A stretch of 64,000 nucleotides of DNA from Natronosporangium hydrolyticum (GTDB lineage Bacteria; Actinomycetota; Actinomycetes; Mycobacteriales; Micromonosporaceae), in NCBI RefSeq assembly GCF_016925615.1, contig NZ_CP070499.1:5394001-5458000 (forward strand), read 5' to 3'. Below are positions 53,937 through 62,681 of this stretch, piece after piece (position 1 is the first letter of the stretch; every line of letters begins with the position of its first letter). The notes beneath the pieces were generated by a model, which had not been told where the DNA came from, did not search any database, and worked only from the letters and a program-made list of their open reading frames with translations. The position numbers and the translations under genes are program-made.

Positions 53937-56900
53937 TCAGTCCAGATTGACCCGCCAGCCCCGCTCGATATATTGGCGCAGTTGGTTTCCGGCCTGGTCG
54001 GTGGCGACCACCCGCACCGAACCGAACTCGGCCGCCGCCGGGGCGGCCGGGACGGTCGCCTCGAACCCGCCGTCCACCTCGCTGACCGGCGCGGCCGCCC
54101 AGCTCGCACCGTCGTCGAAGGACACTTCCACGGTCAGCTCGAAGTCACCGGGCCCGGTCACCCCCGGCTGGTAGCCGGGCACCAACCGCAGCGGGTACGC
54201 GTCGGTCGCCTCGACCTGGTTGTGCAGCCCGGTCTCCAGGTGGTAGTCGAGCTGCACCAGCGGCAGCACCTCCCGCCCATCGACGGGCCGGCCGGAGCTG
54301 AACTCCCAGCTGGACTCGGTGACCACCGAGGTGCCGGCCCAGTTACCGGCGCCGTTGCGGACTATCAGCTCCACTTCGTACCATGACTCCTCCGGCGGCA
54401 CCGACACCTGCAGATCCGACCAGTCACCCTCGCCGACCAGCTCACCGTCCCGGTACACCCGCATCACCACCTCGTCGCCGAGCTGGTGGTATGGATACCC
54501 GTACATCCGGCCGTTGTCGTAGAGGTAGGTGGGGATGTTGAACCGCAGCGCGTCGTGGAACCGGGCGGCCGGCAACCCGATCGCCTCGTAACCGGGCAAC
54601 TCTGGCACACCGGGCCGGGTCAACGCCCCCCACCACTGCTGCTGGTAGACCTCGCCGGGGTGGTAGCGCTCGACGCCGGTCCAGATCCAATACATCCCGG
54701 GGAACTCATGATGCGGCTGACCGAACCGCTGCCACCGCACCTGCTCGGTGCTGATGAACTCGGTCCGGTGACCCGGCGCGTTGCGGGTCCGCCCCATACG
54801 CAGCCCGAACTCGGAGCTACCCAGCAGCGCCACCCATGACTCCATCCGGCCGGTCTCCGCCGAGTCGGCGTGGAACGCCGACTCGACCGTCGCCAGCTCC
54901 GCCTCGTCGACCACCTGCCGCTCCCCGCCGGGGAACCGGCCCGCCGTGTGGAAGGCTAGGTCGTAGGTGTACGCGGGGTCGATCACCCCGTGCAGGTCCA
55001 GCTCCAGCTCCGGGTCGGCGGCGAGCTGCTCCCGCAGCGCCATGCCCTCGCCCTGGTTGAGCCGGTAGCTGGGCAGGAAGCTGGTGTTGTCCGGGTCCCA
55101 CCAGTTCGCCGGCTCGTCGTTGTGCGCCAGCAGCAGCACCGCCCCGGCCTCGGCCGCAGCCTGCGACTGGTCGGAGATGTAATGACCGGACCGGGCCCGG
55201 GTCACCAGCGCCACCTTGCCGGCGGCGTCCACCGACGCGAACTCCTCCGGCGTCCCCTCTCCGGCGTAGACCACCGGCAGCGACTCCTGGCCTTCGTAGA
55301 CCAACCGTTGCGTCGCCAACACCGGGGTCGTTTCGATCGGCGCCCCGTCCGGGCCGGGCGCGGAGAGTCGCAGCAGCGGCTCCGACTCCTGCCACAGCAC
55401 CGACGCCTCGAAGACCCCAGTGTCGGCCTCATCGCTGGGAAGCAGGTAAAGGTCGGTGCCGGTGAGTCCACCACTGGACGTGGTGGCGATGGCCCGGTCG
55501 CCGACCTGCCGGTGCCACAAGATGTCGAACGAATCGGTCACCGTCTCCCGTGGCGTCTCCACCTGGAAAGGTTCGGCGTCCCGGCCGTCATACCGCAGCG
55601 TCAGGTCCCTCGCCACCGTGAGCTCCGGGTCGCCGCCGAAGACCACGCTGCTCGGCGGGAAGGCACCCGCCGGCGACTGCACCGAGAAGACCAACGTGTA
55701 CCGCCCGGCGGGCAACTCGAGCTGGGTCTGGCCGTCGAAGAACCAGCCGTAATACATCTGCCCGGTCTCCAGGTTCCACGCCTCGACCGAGCCCGAGCCG
55801 GCCGGCTCCCCGTCCCGGTCGACTCCCTCGACCGTGACCGTATGGATCGGCGGCGGGAGGGTGGCGGTCAGCACGGTCTGCACCGGCGCCGACTGGTTCC
55901 GCCGGTCCTCGGCCAGGATGTAGCCGGTATAGGTGCCCGGCGTCGTCGCCTGGGTCAGCAGCGACACGTCGGCGCTGGCCGACCCGCCCGGGGGGATCAC
56001 CAGCGCCGCCGGCCGGATCCGCACCACCGGCCGGGCGTCGTTGAGGTCGCCGGCCGCGTTGACGTGCGGCGTCAACCGCAGCGTCATCGGCTGGTCGGAG
56101 TGGTTCTGGTAGGTCAAGGTGCGGGTCTCGAACCGGCCCGACTGCCCGACCTCGCCCAGCGACAATGCCGCGTCGCTCACCGCGACCGTCGCCGCGACCG
56201 ACGCGGCGGCGTCGAGCCGGCCGCCGCCCTGGAACGAGACCCGCTCGTCGAGCGGTTCGGCGGTGGCGACCAACCGGGCCTTCAGCTCCGCCGCCGTATC
56301 GTCCGGGTGCTGTTGGGCCACGATCGCGGCCGCCCCGGCGGCATGCGGCGCCGCCATCGAGGTGCCGCTCATCGCGGTGTAGTAGTCGTCGATCAGCTGC
56401 CCCGAGCTGGTGCCCGCGGCGCGGGCGGCGACGACATCCACCCCGGGCGCCACCAGCTCCGGCTTGATCGCCGAGTCGCCGGGGCGCGGCCCCCGCGAGG
56501 AGAAGTCCGCCGGCTGGTCGTGATGGTCGGTGGCGCCCACGGTGAGCGCGTGCTCGGCGGCCCCGGGCGCGGTGATGCTGCCCTCGGCAGGGCCGATGTT
56601 GCCGGCCGACACCACGAACAGCACCCCCGACTCTTCGGTGAGCCGGTCCACCGCCATGCTCAACGGGTCCGAGCCGTCACTCGGGAACGACGAACCGAGG
56701 CTCAGGTTGACCACCCGCGCTCCGGCCTCGACCGCCCACTCCATCCCGGCGATCACCCAGTCGTCGTAGCCGACACCGGCGTCGCTGAGTACCTTGCCGA
56801 TGAGCAGCTCGGCGCCGGGCGCCACCCCGGGACGCCCGCCGTCGGCGGCCTCACCGGTCCCGGCTACGGTCGCGGCCACATGCGTCCCATGGCCCTGCCG

Positions 56901-57755
56901 GTCGATCCCGACCACGCCGGCCGGGTCCTCGTCGGGCGTGAAGTTCGCCGAATCCGCGACCTGGCCCACCAGGTCCGGGTGGTCCGGATCGTAGCCGGTG
57001 TCGAGCACCGCCACCGCCACCCCGGCGCCGTCGTACCCGAGCTCCCACGCGGCCGGGGCACCGACCTGGCCCACGCTCTCGCCGAGCGTCGGCTCGACCT
57101 GACCGTTCAGCCACACCCGTTCGGCCGCTGCGAGCTGCGGCTCCGGATCCTGGGCCGCGGCCGGCTCCGGCCCGCGCAACGCCTCCCACACCTGCCGGAT
57201 CTCCGATTTGTCCACCTCGACCGGCAGCGCGTCGATGCTCGACAGCACCCCGACCTCACCGCCGGGCGCCGCCCCCGCCGGAAGCGCCGCCAGATCGGGC
57301 GCCGCCAGCAGCAGCGGCAGGTCGTCCCGGGACCGGTCGTCGTACCCCTGCGCCACCAGCCCGGTGACGTTGAACAGCCGCTCGTCGAGCACGCCCGCGG
57401 CCAGGTACGGCTGCACCTCGGCCGGGATCACATGGACCTGGCCGTCCTGCTGGTAGATCTGCGGCGCCGCCCCGCTCGCCGGAACCGCCGGCTCGGCGAG
57501 CCACGCCGACTGGGTGCCGTCCGGGCCCTGATGCACCACCACCACATCGCCGGTGAGCAGGGTCACCGGGACGGTGTCACCTGCGGACGGCGGCGCGGCC
57601 ATCCCGCGTACCGGGTCGGCCGGTGCCGGGGCGGCAGTCGCTGGTACGGCCGATCCGCCGAGCAGCGCGGCGAGCGCCGGCACCACCACGGCGATCCGCC
57701 ATCGCCGGGCCGGCCGCTCCCCGCCGGGGGGTAATGGGATGGGGGACATCAACAT
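53937..57755 (-). CDS. Secreted subtilisin-like (S8) serine protease, large multidomain
   Basis: A 1272-residue protein with a signal peptide (RRWRIAVVVPALAALLGGSAV, cleavage likely near AAPA at about 42-45) and a long propeptide region. The S8 catalytic triad is Asp252 (AVLDTGYDPDHPDL), His289 (GHGTHVAATVAG) and Ser466 (SGTSMAAPHAAG); the oxyanion Asn is in VVSAGNIGP. The C-terminal 800 residues look like several beta-sandwich domains, with a PA-like insert around GKVALVTRARSGHYI. It would degrade extracellular protein. ATG at 57755 or 57749 are both possible. The regulator gene lies just upstream on the same strand. Confidence 0.9.
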   Translation of the reverse strand: MLMSPIPLPPGGERPARRWRIAVVVPALAALLGGSAVPATAAPAPADPVRGMAAPPSAGDTVPVTLLTGDVVVVHQGPDGTQSAWLAEPAVPASGAAPQIYQQDGQVHVIPAEVQPYLAAGVLDERLFNVTGLVAQGYDDRSRDDLPLLLAAPDLAALPAGAAPGGEVGVLSSIDALPVEVDKSEIRQVWEALRGPEPAAAQDPEPQLAAAERVWLNGQVEPTLGESVGQVGAPAAWELGYDGAGVAVAVLDTGYDPDHPDLVGQVADSANFTPDEDPAGVVGIDRQGHGTHVAATVAGTGEAADGGRPGVAPGAELLIGKVLSDAGVGYDDWVIAGMEWAVEAGARVVNLSLGSSFPSDGSDPLSMAVDRLTEESGVLFVVSAGNIGPAEGSITAPGAAEHALTVGATDHHDQPADFSSRGPRPGDSAIKPELVAPGVDVVAARAAGTSSGQLIDDYYTAMSGTSMAAPHAAGAAAIVAQQHPDDTAAELKARLVATAEPLDERVSFQGGGRLDAAASVAATVAVSDAALSLGEVGQSGRFETRTLTYQNHSDQPMTLRLTPHVNAAGDLNDARPVVRIRPAALVIPPGGSASADVSLLTQATTPGTYTGYILAEDRRNQSAPVQTVLTATLPPPIHTVTVEGVDRDGEPAGSGSVEAWNLETGQMYYGWFFDGQTQLELPAGRYTLVFSVQSPAGAFPPSSVVFGGDPELTVARDLTLRYDGRDAEPFQVETPRETVTDSFDILWHRQVGDRAIATTSSGGLTGTDLYLLPSDEADTGVFEASVLWQESEPLLRLSAPGPDGAPIETTPVLATQRLVYEGQESLPVVYAGEGTPEEFASVDAAGKVALVTRARSGHYISDQSQAAAEAGAVLLLAHNDEPANWWDPDNTSFLPSYRLNQGEGMALREQLAADPELELDLHGVIDPAYTYDLAFHTAGRFPGGERQVVDEAELATVESAFHADSAETGRMESWVALLGSSEFGLRMGRTRNAPGHRTEFISTEQVRWQRFGQPHHEFPGMYWIWTGVERYHPGEVYQQQWWGALTRPGVPELPGYEAIGLPAARFHDALRFNIPTYLYDNGRMYGYPYHQLGDEVVMRVYRDGELVGEGDWSDLQVSVPPEESWYEVELIVRNGAGNWAGTSVVTESSWEFSSGRPVDGREVLPLVQLDYHLETGLHNQVEATDAYPLRLVPGYQPGVTGPGDFELTVEVSFDDGASWAAAPVSEVDGGFEATVPAAPAAAEFGSVRVVATDQAGNQLRQYIERGWRVNLD

Positions 57756-57839
57756 CCTCTTTCTCCGGGCGTCACAACGGCGGCATCGCCGTCACCTGAT
57801 CACGCTCACCCGGTACGGCCGAGGTTGCGATTGGGTAGA

Positions 57840-60800
57840 TCACCCATTCTTGGCCGGCGCGGCCGGCAGCTGGCCCGGCTCGCCCGCCGACCCGGCCGGC
57901 TCCGCGACCAGCAGGCCGGTGTCCGCGGCGGCCACCGCGAGCCGGGTACGCGAGGTGACCGCCAGTTTCTGCATCGCCTTCTGCAGATGGCGGTCGATGG
58001 TGCGGGGCGACAGGTACAGCACCTTGGCCACTTCGCGGTTGGTCAACCCCTGCGCGACCAGCCGGACCACCTCCAGCTCGCGGGGGGAGAGCTGGTCGCC
58101 GTAGCCGCGCCGGCCACCCCGCCAGGTACGCGCGACCTCCACCCCGAGTTGCCGCAGCCGGTACGCCAGCCGGTCGGCGTCCCACCTGGCACCGAGCGCC
58201 CACAGCCCCTGCTGCGCCGAGGTCAAAACCGGCAGCGCCCGGTCGTCCTCGCCGGCCGCGAGCAGGTAGCCGCCGTACCGCTCCAGCGTCAACAGCTCCT
58301 CGTAGCGCCGGGGCAGCGCCGCCCACGACTGCGCGGCCGCGAGCGCCAACTCTGCGGCGCGACCCGGCTCACCGGCGGCGTTCGCCACGATCGCCCGGCA
58401 CACCTGCGCGGCGGTCGCTGGCGCTGGCGCTGGCGCGTCCAACCCCGCCAGCGCGGCGACGTACTCCTCGGTCAGCCGGGTCGCCGCCGCCCGTTGCCCG
58501 GCCCGCACCAGCGCCGCCACATGGACCGGCGCCAGGTCGGTCGCCCACAGCCAGACCCCCTTGCCGGCGATCAGGTCGATACCGGGCTGGGTGACCCGGA
58601 TCGCCTCCTCGACCGCGCCGTCGGTGAGCCACAGCCGGCCCAGCGCCGCCGCCGGCAACAGCTGGGTGTCGACCAGCCCGCGGTGGGTGGCCTGGCCGAG
58701 GATCTCCCGCAGCTCCGGTTCGGCCGCCGACCGGCGGCCGGCCGCCAACGCCAACAGCGCGGTGACCAGCCTTGCCTCCAGGTACGCCTCGGGTAGGGTG
58801 TCGTCGGCGTCGGCCAGCTCCGCCACCCGGCCGGCCAGCCCCGCCCACGCCCCGGTGTGCCAGTCCAGGTACGCCCGGGTGAGCCGGGCCGAGTTGAGCA
58901 GCCGCTCGTAGCCGGTGTCGCGCATCAGCTGCTCGGCGGTGCGTAGCCGCTGCTCGGCGTACGAGTAGTGGCCCCAGATCACCCCCATGTGGCCGGTGTT
59001 CATGGCGCACCGCGCCAGCTGCCGCCGCTGGCTCAGGGTCGGCGCGTCATCGCCGAGCTCGGTCGCCGCCCGCCAGCCGGCTGCCTGACCGAGCAGCAGC
59101 AATGCGCCGACCCGGTCGACCGCCAGCGACGTCCGCTCGGCCTGGTCGGCGACCTCCGGCAGCAGCGCGGTGGCGCCGTCCAGCCAGCTCAGATGCTGCT
59201 CGACCGGCCAGGTGTTGCCGCGCGGGAACCCCAACGACATCATCGCCCGCGCCGCCAACGTGGGGTGCCCGGACAGTTCGGCGCAGGCCGCCTGGGTCTG
59301 CGCGTACGCCTCCTCGAACTCGCCGAGCTGCAGGTGGAGCCGGCCCAACCAGAGCCGGACCGGCCCCCGGTCGGTCGCGGTCGTGTCCGCATCGGACAGC
59401 ACCTCCCGGAGCGTGCCGGCTACCTCGGCCGCCACCTCGCCGAGCGAGGCCACCCCACCGACCGCCGCCTCACCCAGCTTGCCGGCCAGCCGGGCCCGCG
59501 CGGTCGGCGGCGGTGGCGGGGCGGTGTCGAGCAGCCCCCGCAGGGCCGCCACCGCGGCGAGTTCATCCCCGGAGGCCAGGGCCAGCTCGGCCGCGGCTTC
59601 GGCGTAGCGGCGCCAGCCGGCGATGTCGCCGGCCTCCCGAAGATGGTGACTCAGCCGGGCGAACGGCGGATTGTCCAGCCGCATCAACACCTGCCCGGCC
59701 TGCTGGTGCAGCCGCCGGCGCTCGGAGGCCGGGGTCGCCTCGGCGATCGCCCGGGCCGCCAGCACGTGGCTCACCTCGAACCGACCCGGCTCGGCCTCCC
59801 GCAACAGCCCGCGGGCCAGCAGCTCCGCCACCCCGACCTGCCCCGCCGCCGGGTCGAGCCCGGCGACCGCTCGCAGCGTCGGCTCGTCAGCGGGCTCCGC
59901 CAGCAGCGCCGCCGCGGTGAGCAGTCGCCGGCCCACAGAGTCCAATCTCGACACCCGCTCCAACACCGAGTCCCGAACCGTCGGTGGGACCGCCAGCCGG
60001 TCGATGTCCCGGCGGCGCAGCCGGCCGTCGCCCCCGGCCCGGTCGCCACCGCCGGCCCGGTCGCCGCCCCCGCGCAGCTCGCCACGGTCCCGTAGTAGCG
60101 ACAGCGTCTCCGCGAGCGCCAACGGTAGACCCTGGGTATGCGCGTGCAGGAACTCCACCAGCTCGTCGTCGGCCGCCTCCGCCGGGAAGACCGACGCGAC
60201 CATGGCGGCGGTCGCGGTTGCGCTCAACGGCGCCAACGCGAGCCGTACCGTGGGTAGCCGCGCCGGCGGCCGAGAGGTCAGCCGCAACAACGGGGAGCCC
60301 GACGGGACATCGGTCGGCCGGTAGGTGAGCACCATGCTCACCGGCGGGTGCCCAGTGGTCGCCAGCGAAGTCAGCAGTTCCAATGTGGCGGCGTCCGCCC
60401 AATGGGCATCCTCGACCACCAGCACCTCGGTGCCGAGAGCCTCGAGCAGCTCGGCCAACGCCCGGAACAGCCGGTGCCGGACCGCGCGCCGGTCGTCCAG
60501 CGGCTCCAACGCCGGTGGCAGCTGATCACCCCACTCCGGAAACAGCGGCCGCAGCGCCCCGGCGAGCGGGCTCAACGGCACCGGACCTGCCTGCCGCCAC
60601 CGGCGGCTGAGCGCCTCCACCAGCGGGCCGAGCGGAAATGGTTCCCGCAGCGGCGGGCACGCGGCCTCGACCACCACCGGCTGCGGCGCCGCCGTCCGCA
60701 GCGCCTCCGCCAGCAGCCGGGATTTGCCGATCCCGGCCTCCCCCTCGATCAGCAGCAGCACCGGCGACTGCGCTATCGACGCCGCCACAGTGGTTACTTC

Positions 60801-60869
60801 TCGATCGCGGCCGACGAACGCCGGAAGGGCCGACCTGGCCCCCGCCGGTTGGTCGGCCTGCTCCACCAC
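57840..60869 (-). CDS. Large LuxR-family regulator with AAA ATPase domain
   Basis: A LAL-type regulator of about 1009 residues. Walker A is LLIEGEAGIGKSRLLAEAL, followed by the sensor-type LVVEDAHWADAATLELL (Walker B). A long helical TPR-like middle comes next, and a LuxR HTH lies near the C-terminus (LSPRELEVVRLVAQGLTNREV, then LYLSPRTIDRHL). GTG at 60869 (VVEQADQPAGARSALPAFVGRD) is preferred. The longer frame to 61109 encodes unlikely sequence. It may control the S8 protease gene 85 bp downstream, since the two are collinear; this is inference. Confidence 0.88.
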   Translation of the reverse strand: MVEQADQPAGARSALPAFVGRDREVTTVAASIAQSPVLLLIEGEAGIGKSRLLAEALRTAAPQPVVVEAACPPLREPFPLGPLVEALSRRWRQAGPVPLSPLAGALRPLFPEWGDQLPPALEPLDDRRAVRHRLFRALAELLEALGTEVLVVEDAHWADAATLELLTSLATTGHPPVSMVLTYRPTDVPSGSPLLRLTSRPPARLPTVRLALAPLSATATAAMVASVFPAEAADDELVEFLHAHTQGLPLALAETLSLLRDRGELRGGGDRAGGGDRAGGDGRLRRRDIDRLAVPPTVRDSVLERVSRLDSVGRRLLTAAALLAEPADEPTLRAVAGLDPAAGQVGVAELLARGLLREAEPGRFEVSHVLAARAIAEATPASERRRLHQQAGQVLMRLDNPPFARLSHHLREAGDIAGWRRYAEAAAELALASGDELAAVAALRGLLDTAPPPPPTARARLAGKLGEAAVGGVASLGEVAAEVAGTLREVLSDADTTATDRGPVRLWLGRLHLQLGEFEEAYAQTQAACAELSGHPTLAARAMMSLGFPRGNTWPVEQHLSWLDGATALLPEVADQAERTSLAVDRVGALLLLGQAAGWRAATELGDDAPTLSQRRQLARCAMNTGHMGVIWGHYSYAEQRLRTAEQLMRDTGYERLLNSARLTRAYLDWHTGAWAGLAGRVAELADADDTLPEAYLEARLVTALLALAAGRRSAAEPELREILGQATHRGLVDTQLLPAAALGRLWLTDGAVEEAIRVTQPGIDLIAGKGVWLWATDLAPVHVAALVRAGQRAAATRLTEEYVAALAGLDAPAPAPATAAQVCRAIVANAAGEPGRAAELALAAAQSWAALPRRYEELLTLERYGGYLLAAGEDDRALPVLTSAQQGLWALGARWDADRLAYRLRQLGVEVARTWRGGRRGYGDQLSPRELEVVRLVAQGLTNREVAKVLYLSPRTIDRHLQKAMQKLAVTSRTRLAVAAADTGLLVAEPAGSAGEPGQLPAAPAKNG

Positions 60870-61374
60870 TGCGTCCCCCGTCCCCCTGCGACCCCCATAC
60901 CGGTAATCGCCCCCCGCGCCTGCCAGGGCACGATCTTGCGGTCCAAACCCTAGAGCGGCGGACGGCCGAACGGCGCTCCACCTTCCGTACCGATTGGGAG
61001 ATGGCCGGTGATAGCACCATTTGATCATCATCCATCGCCACAGCTCAGGTGGTTTGTGGGACCGTTTGCTCTGCACACGTATACGCCATCGGGGGGCTGT
61101 TGGCTGCAAGATCGGCGGGCAGATCGTCTCACCCGACTTGGTGGGCTGAGTGGTGCCTGGTTTGCCAGTAGAACCCGCTTTGTCGCCCTAGTGGATCACC
61201 ACTCAACCCACCAAGAGGGCCAACCTGGCGCGCCGGTGCGACGGCGGTCGCACACCGGCGAAGTCGCACACCCCGAATTGGCCAAGCGCAGGCGTATAGG
61301 TGTGCAGAGAAAACGGTCCCGCAGACCCACCTGAGCTGCTGCGATGCCTAATGATCAAGGCAGGCTAGGCCAGC
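60870..61374. other. Intergenic region upstream of the LuxR-type regulator
   Basis: About 505 bp without a convincing gene. It should hold the regulator's promoter. The only structure I see is a short inverted repeat (AGTGG, ATCA, CCACT at 61190-61203). The part near 61000-61060 is A+T-richer than its surroundings. Confidence 0.5.
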
Positions 61375-61983
61375 TCAGAACCCGTGGTCTGCGCAGGCGT
61401 CGGCGAGGCGTTCGGTCGCCTCGGCCAGGCCGTCCTGGTCGTATAGGTGAACCGCTCGCTGGATGTTGAGACCAGCCTGTTCGAACTCGTGGAACCGGTC
61501 ATCGGAGAGCCCAGCCGCCAGCCCGTAGCCGGAGGCGGCGAGCCAGCCATCGGCGGGCACCTCGCCATCGGTGATCACGAACTCGGCCTCGGTCAGCTCC
61601 CAGTCGGTCAACGCCTGGCAGGCACCCCGGGCGAACCGTTCCGCATCGGGTCCGCCAGCGGCCGTCCCGCCGCCGGAGGGCGTGCCGCCGCCGGAGAGCG
61701 TGCCGCCGCCGAGGGCCGCGCCGCCCACCCCGCCGGCGATCCCGACCGCCACCGCGGCCAGCGCTGCCAGCAGCAGCGGCCACCAGCTCCGCCGCGGCGC
61801 GGGGCCGGTAGCTGGCTCGACACCGCCACCGGCCGGGGGGTACGGCGAGGGCGGGGGGTACGGCGAGGGCGGGGGGTACGGCGAGCCCGCGGGGTACGGC
61901 GAGGGCGCCGGAGCGGGCGGGGGCGAACCCGCCGACGGGAAGGCGCTGGAGTCACTGTGGTCGGGGACGGGCGGATGGGACAA
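61375..61983 (-). CDS. Proline-rich single-pass membrane protein (paralogue 1)
   Basis: A 202-residue protein. The cytosolic N-terminus is Pro/Tyr/Ser-rich with SPYPPP repeats; the underlying DNA is an 18-bp tandem repeat near 61834-61905. One membrane helix follows (WWPLLLAALAAVAVGIAGGV), then a Gly-rich spacer and an extracellular domain with FARGACQALTDWELTEAEFV and ending LADACADHGF. The outer domain matches that of the next gene (GACQAL near its start, CAD at the end), so they are paralogues. Two conserved Cys probably form a disulfide. Function unknown. Confidence 0.7.
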   Translation of the reverse strand: MSHPPVPDHSDSSAFPSAGSPPPAPAPSPYPAGSPYPPPSPYPPPSPYPPAGGGVEPATGPAPRRSWWPLLLAALAAVAVGIAGGVGGAALGGGTLSGGGTPSGGGTAAGGPDAERFARGACQALTDWELTEAEFVITDGEVPADGWLAASGYGLAAGLSDDRFHEFEQAGLNIQRAVHLYDQDGLAEATERLADACADHGF

Positions 61984-62028
61984 CGTGGCCTCCTCGGCAG
62001 GGAGAAACGCGGGCGCGAAAAGCGACGG

Positions 62029-62490
62029 TCAGAGTCCGCGGTCGGCGCAGAGCTCAGCGAGCGCGGCCTCAGAGTCGGCCAGCGCGTCGACATCGAGCCG
62101 GCTCAGGTCCGGCGACGCCGGCGCCTGCCCGGACCCCTCGGAGATGTCGAAGTCCGGGTCCGCCGTCGCCGCCGCATGGGAGTAGCCGATCACCGCGGTC
62201 CACAGGTGGTAGGTGACGAACGCGTCATCGCGCCACGACTCCGGGTCGTTCCAGGTGACACCGCCGCGCTGGAAGTCCGCGAGCGCCTGGCAGGCCCCGC
62301 GAACATAGCGGTCCTCGCCACCGTCGCCGCTGTCCCGGATGAGCGTGAAGCCGCCCCAGCCGGCGGCGAGGCCGACCAGCAGACCGACGACGACCACTGC
62401 GGCGTAGCGCAGCCCACGGCCCCGACTGCCCGGCGGCGGACCAGCCGAGGCCGGGGCGAGCGGTGGGTCGGGGCTGCCGGGGTGGGACAC
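62029..62490 (-). CDS. Single-pass membrane protein (paralogue 2)
   Basis: A 153-residue protein with the same layout as its neighbour: short Pro-rich start (MSHPGSPDPPLAPASAGPPP), one membrane helix (YAAVVVVGLLVGLAAGW), then an outer domain with YVRGACQALADFQRGG and the end ELCADRGL. GTG at 62490 with GGAG upstream gives this start; the longer frame to 62658 runs through the CebR site and is unlikely. The pair probably arose by tandem duplication. Function unknown. Confidence 0.7.
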   Translation of the reverse strand: MSHPGSPDPPLAPASAGPPPGSRGRGLRYAAVVVVGLLVGLAAGWGGFTLIRDSGDGGEDRYVRGACQALADFQRGGVTWNDPESWRDDAFVTYHLWTAVIGYSHAAATADPDFDISEGSGQAPASPDLSRLDVDALADSEAALAELCADRGL

Positions 62491-62637
62491 GGAAGGGCTC
62501 CTCGTCGGACGGGTTCGGTGGCCACCCGGCATCGTGACACAGCGCCGCAACCGGCCGGCCGACCGCTCCGTCGCAGATTCTCCGGCCGAAGCTAGTGACG
62601 CGGAGGGTTCAGTGTGATTAAGCTCTCGTGAAAGAAG

Positions 62638-62651
62638 TGGGAGCGCTCCCA
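62638..62651. promoter_or_regulatory. CebR-type operator
   Basis: TGGGAGCGCTCCCA, the perfect 14-bp palindrome known as the binding site of CebR, the cellobiose-responsive repressor of cellulose use in actinomycetes. It lies 31 bp upstream of the GH9 gene start, where repressor binding would block transcription. It predicts induction by cellobiose-type sugars. Confidence 0.9.
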
Positions 62652-62681
62652 CTTCCACCCCCGTCAGTGGAAGGATGTGCT

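Noticed and set aside
54990-57734. 914-residue plus-strand open frame
   Set aside because: It is antisense to the S8 protease, whose catalytic motifs, signal peptide and codon pattern are clear; the plus-strand product is Arg/His-rich and without motifs.
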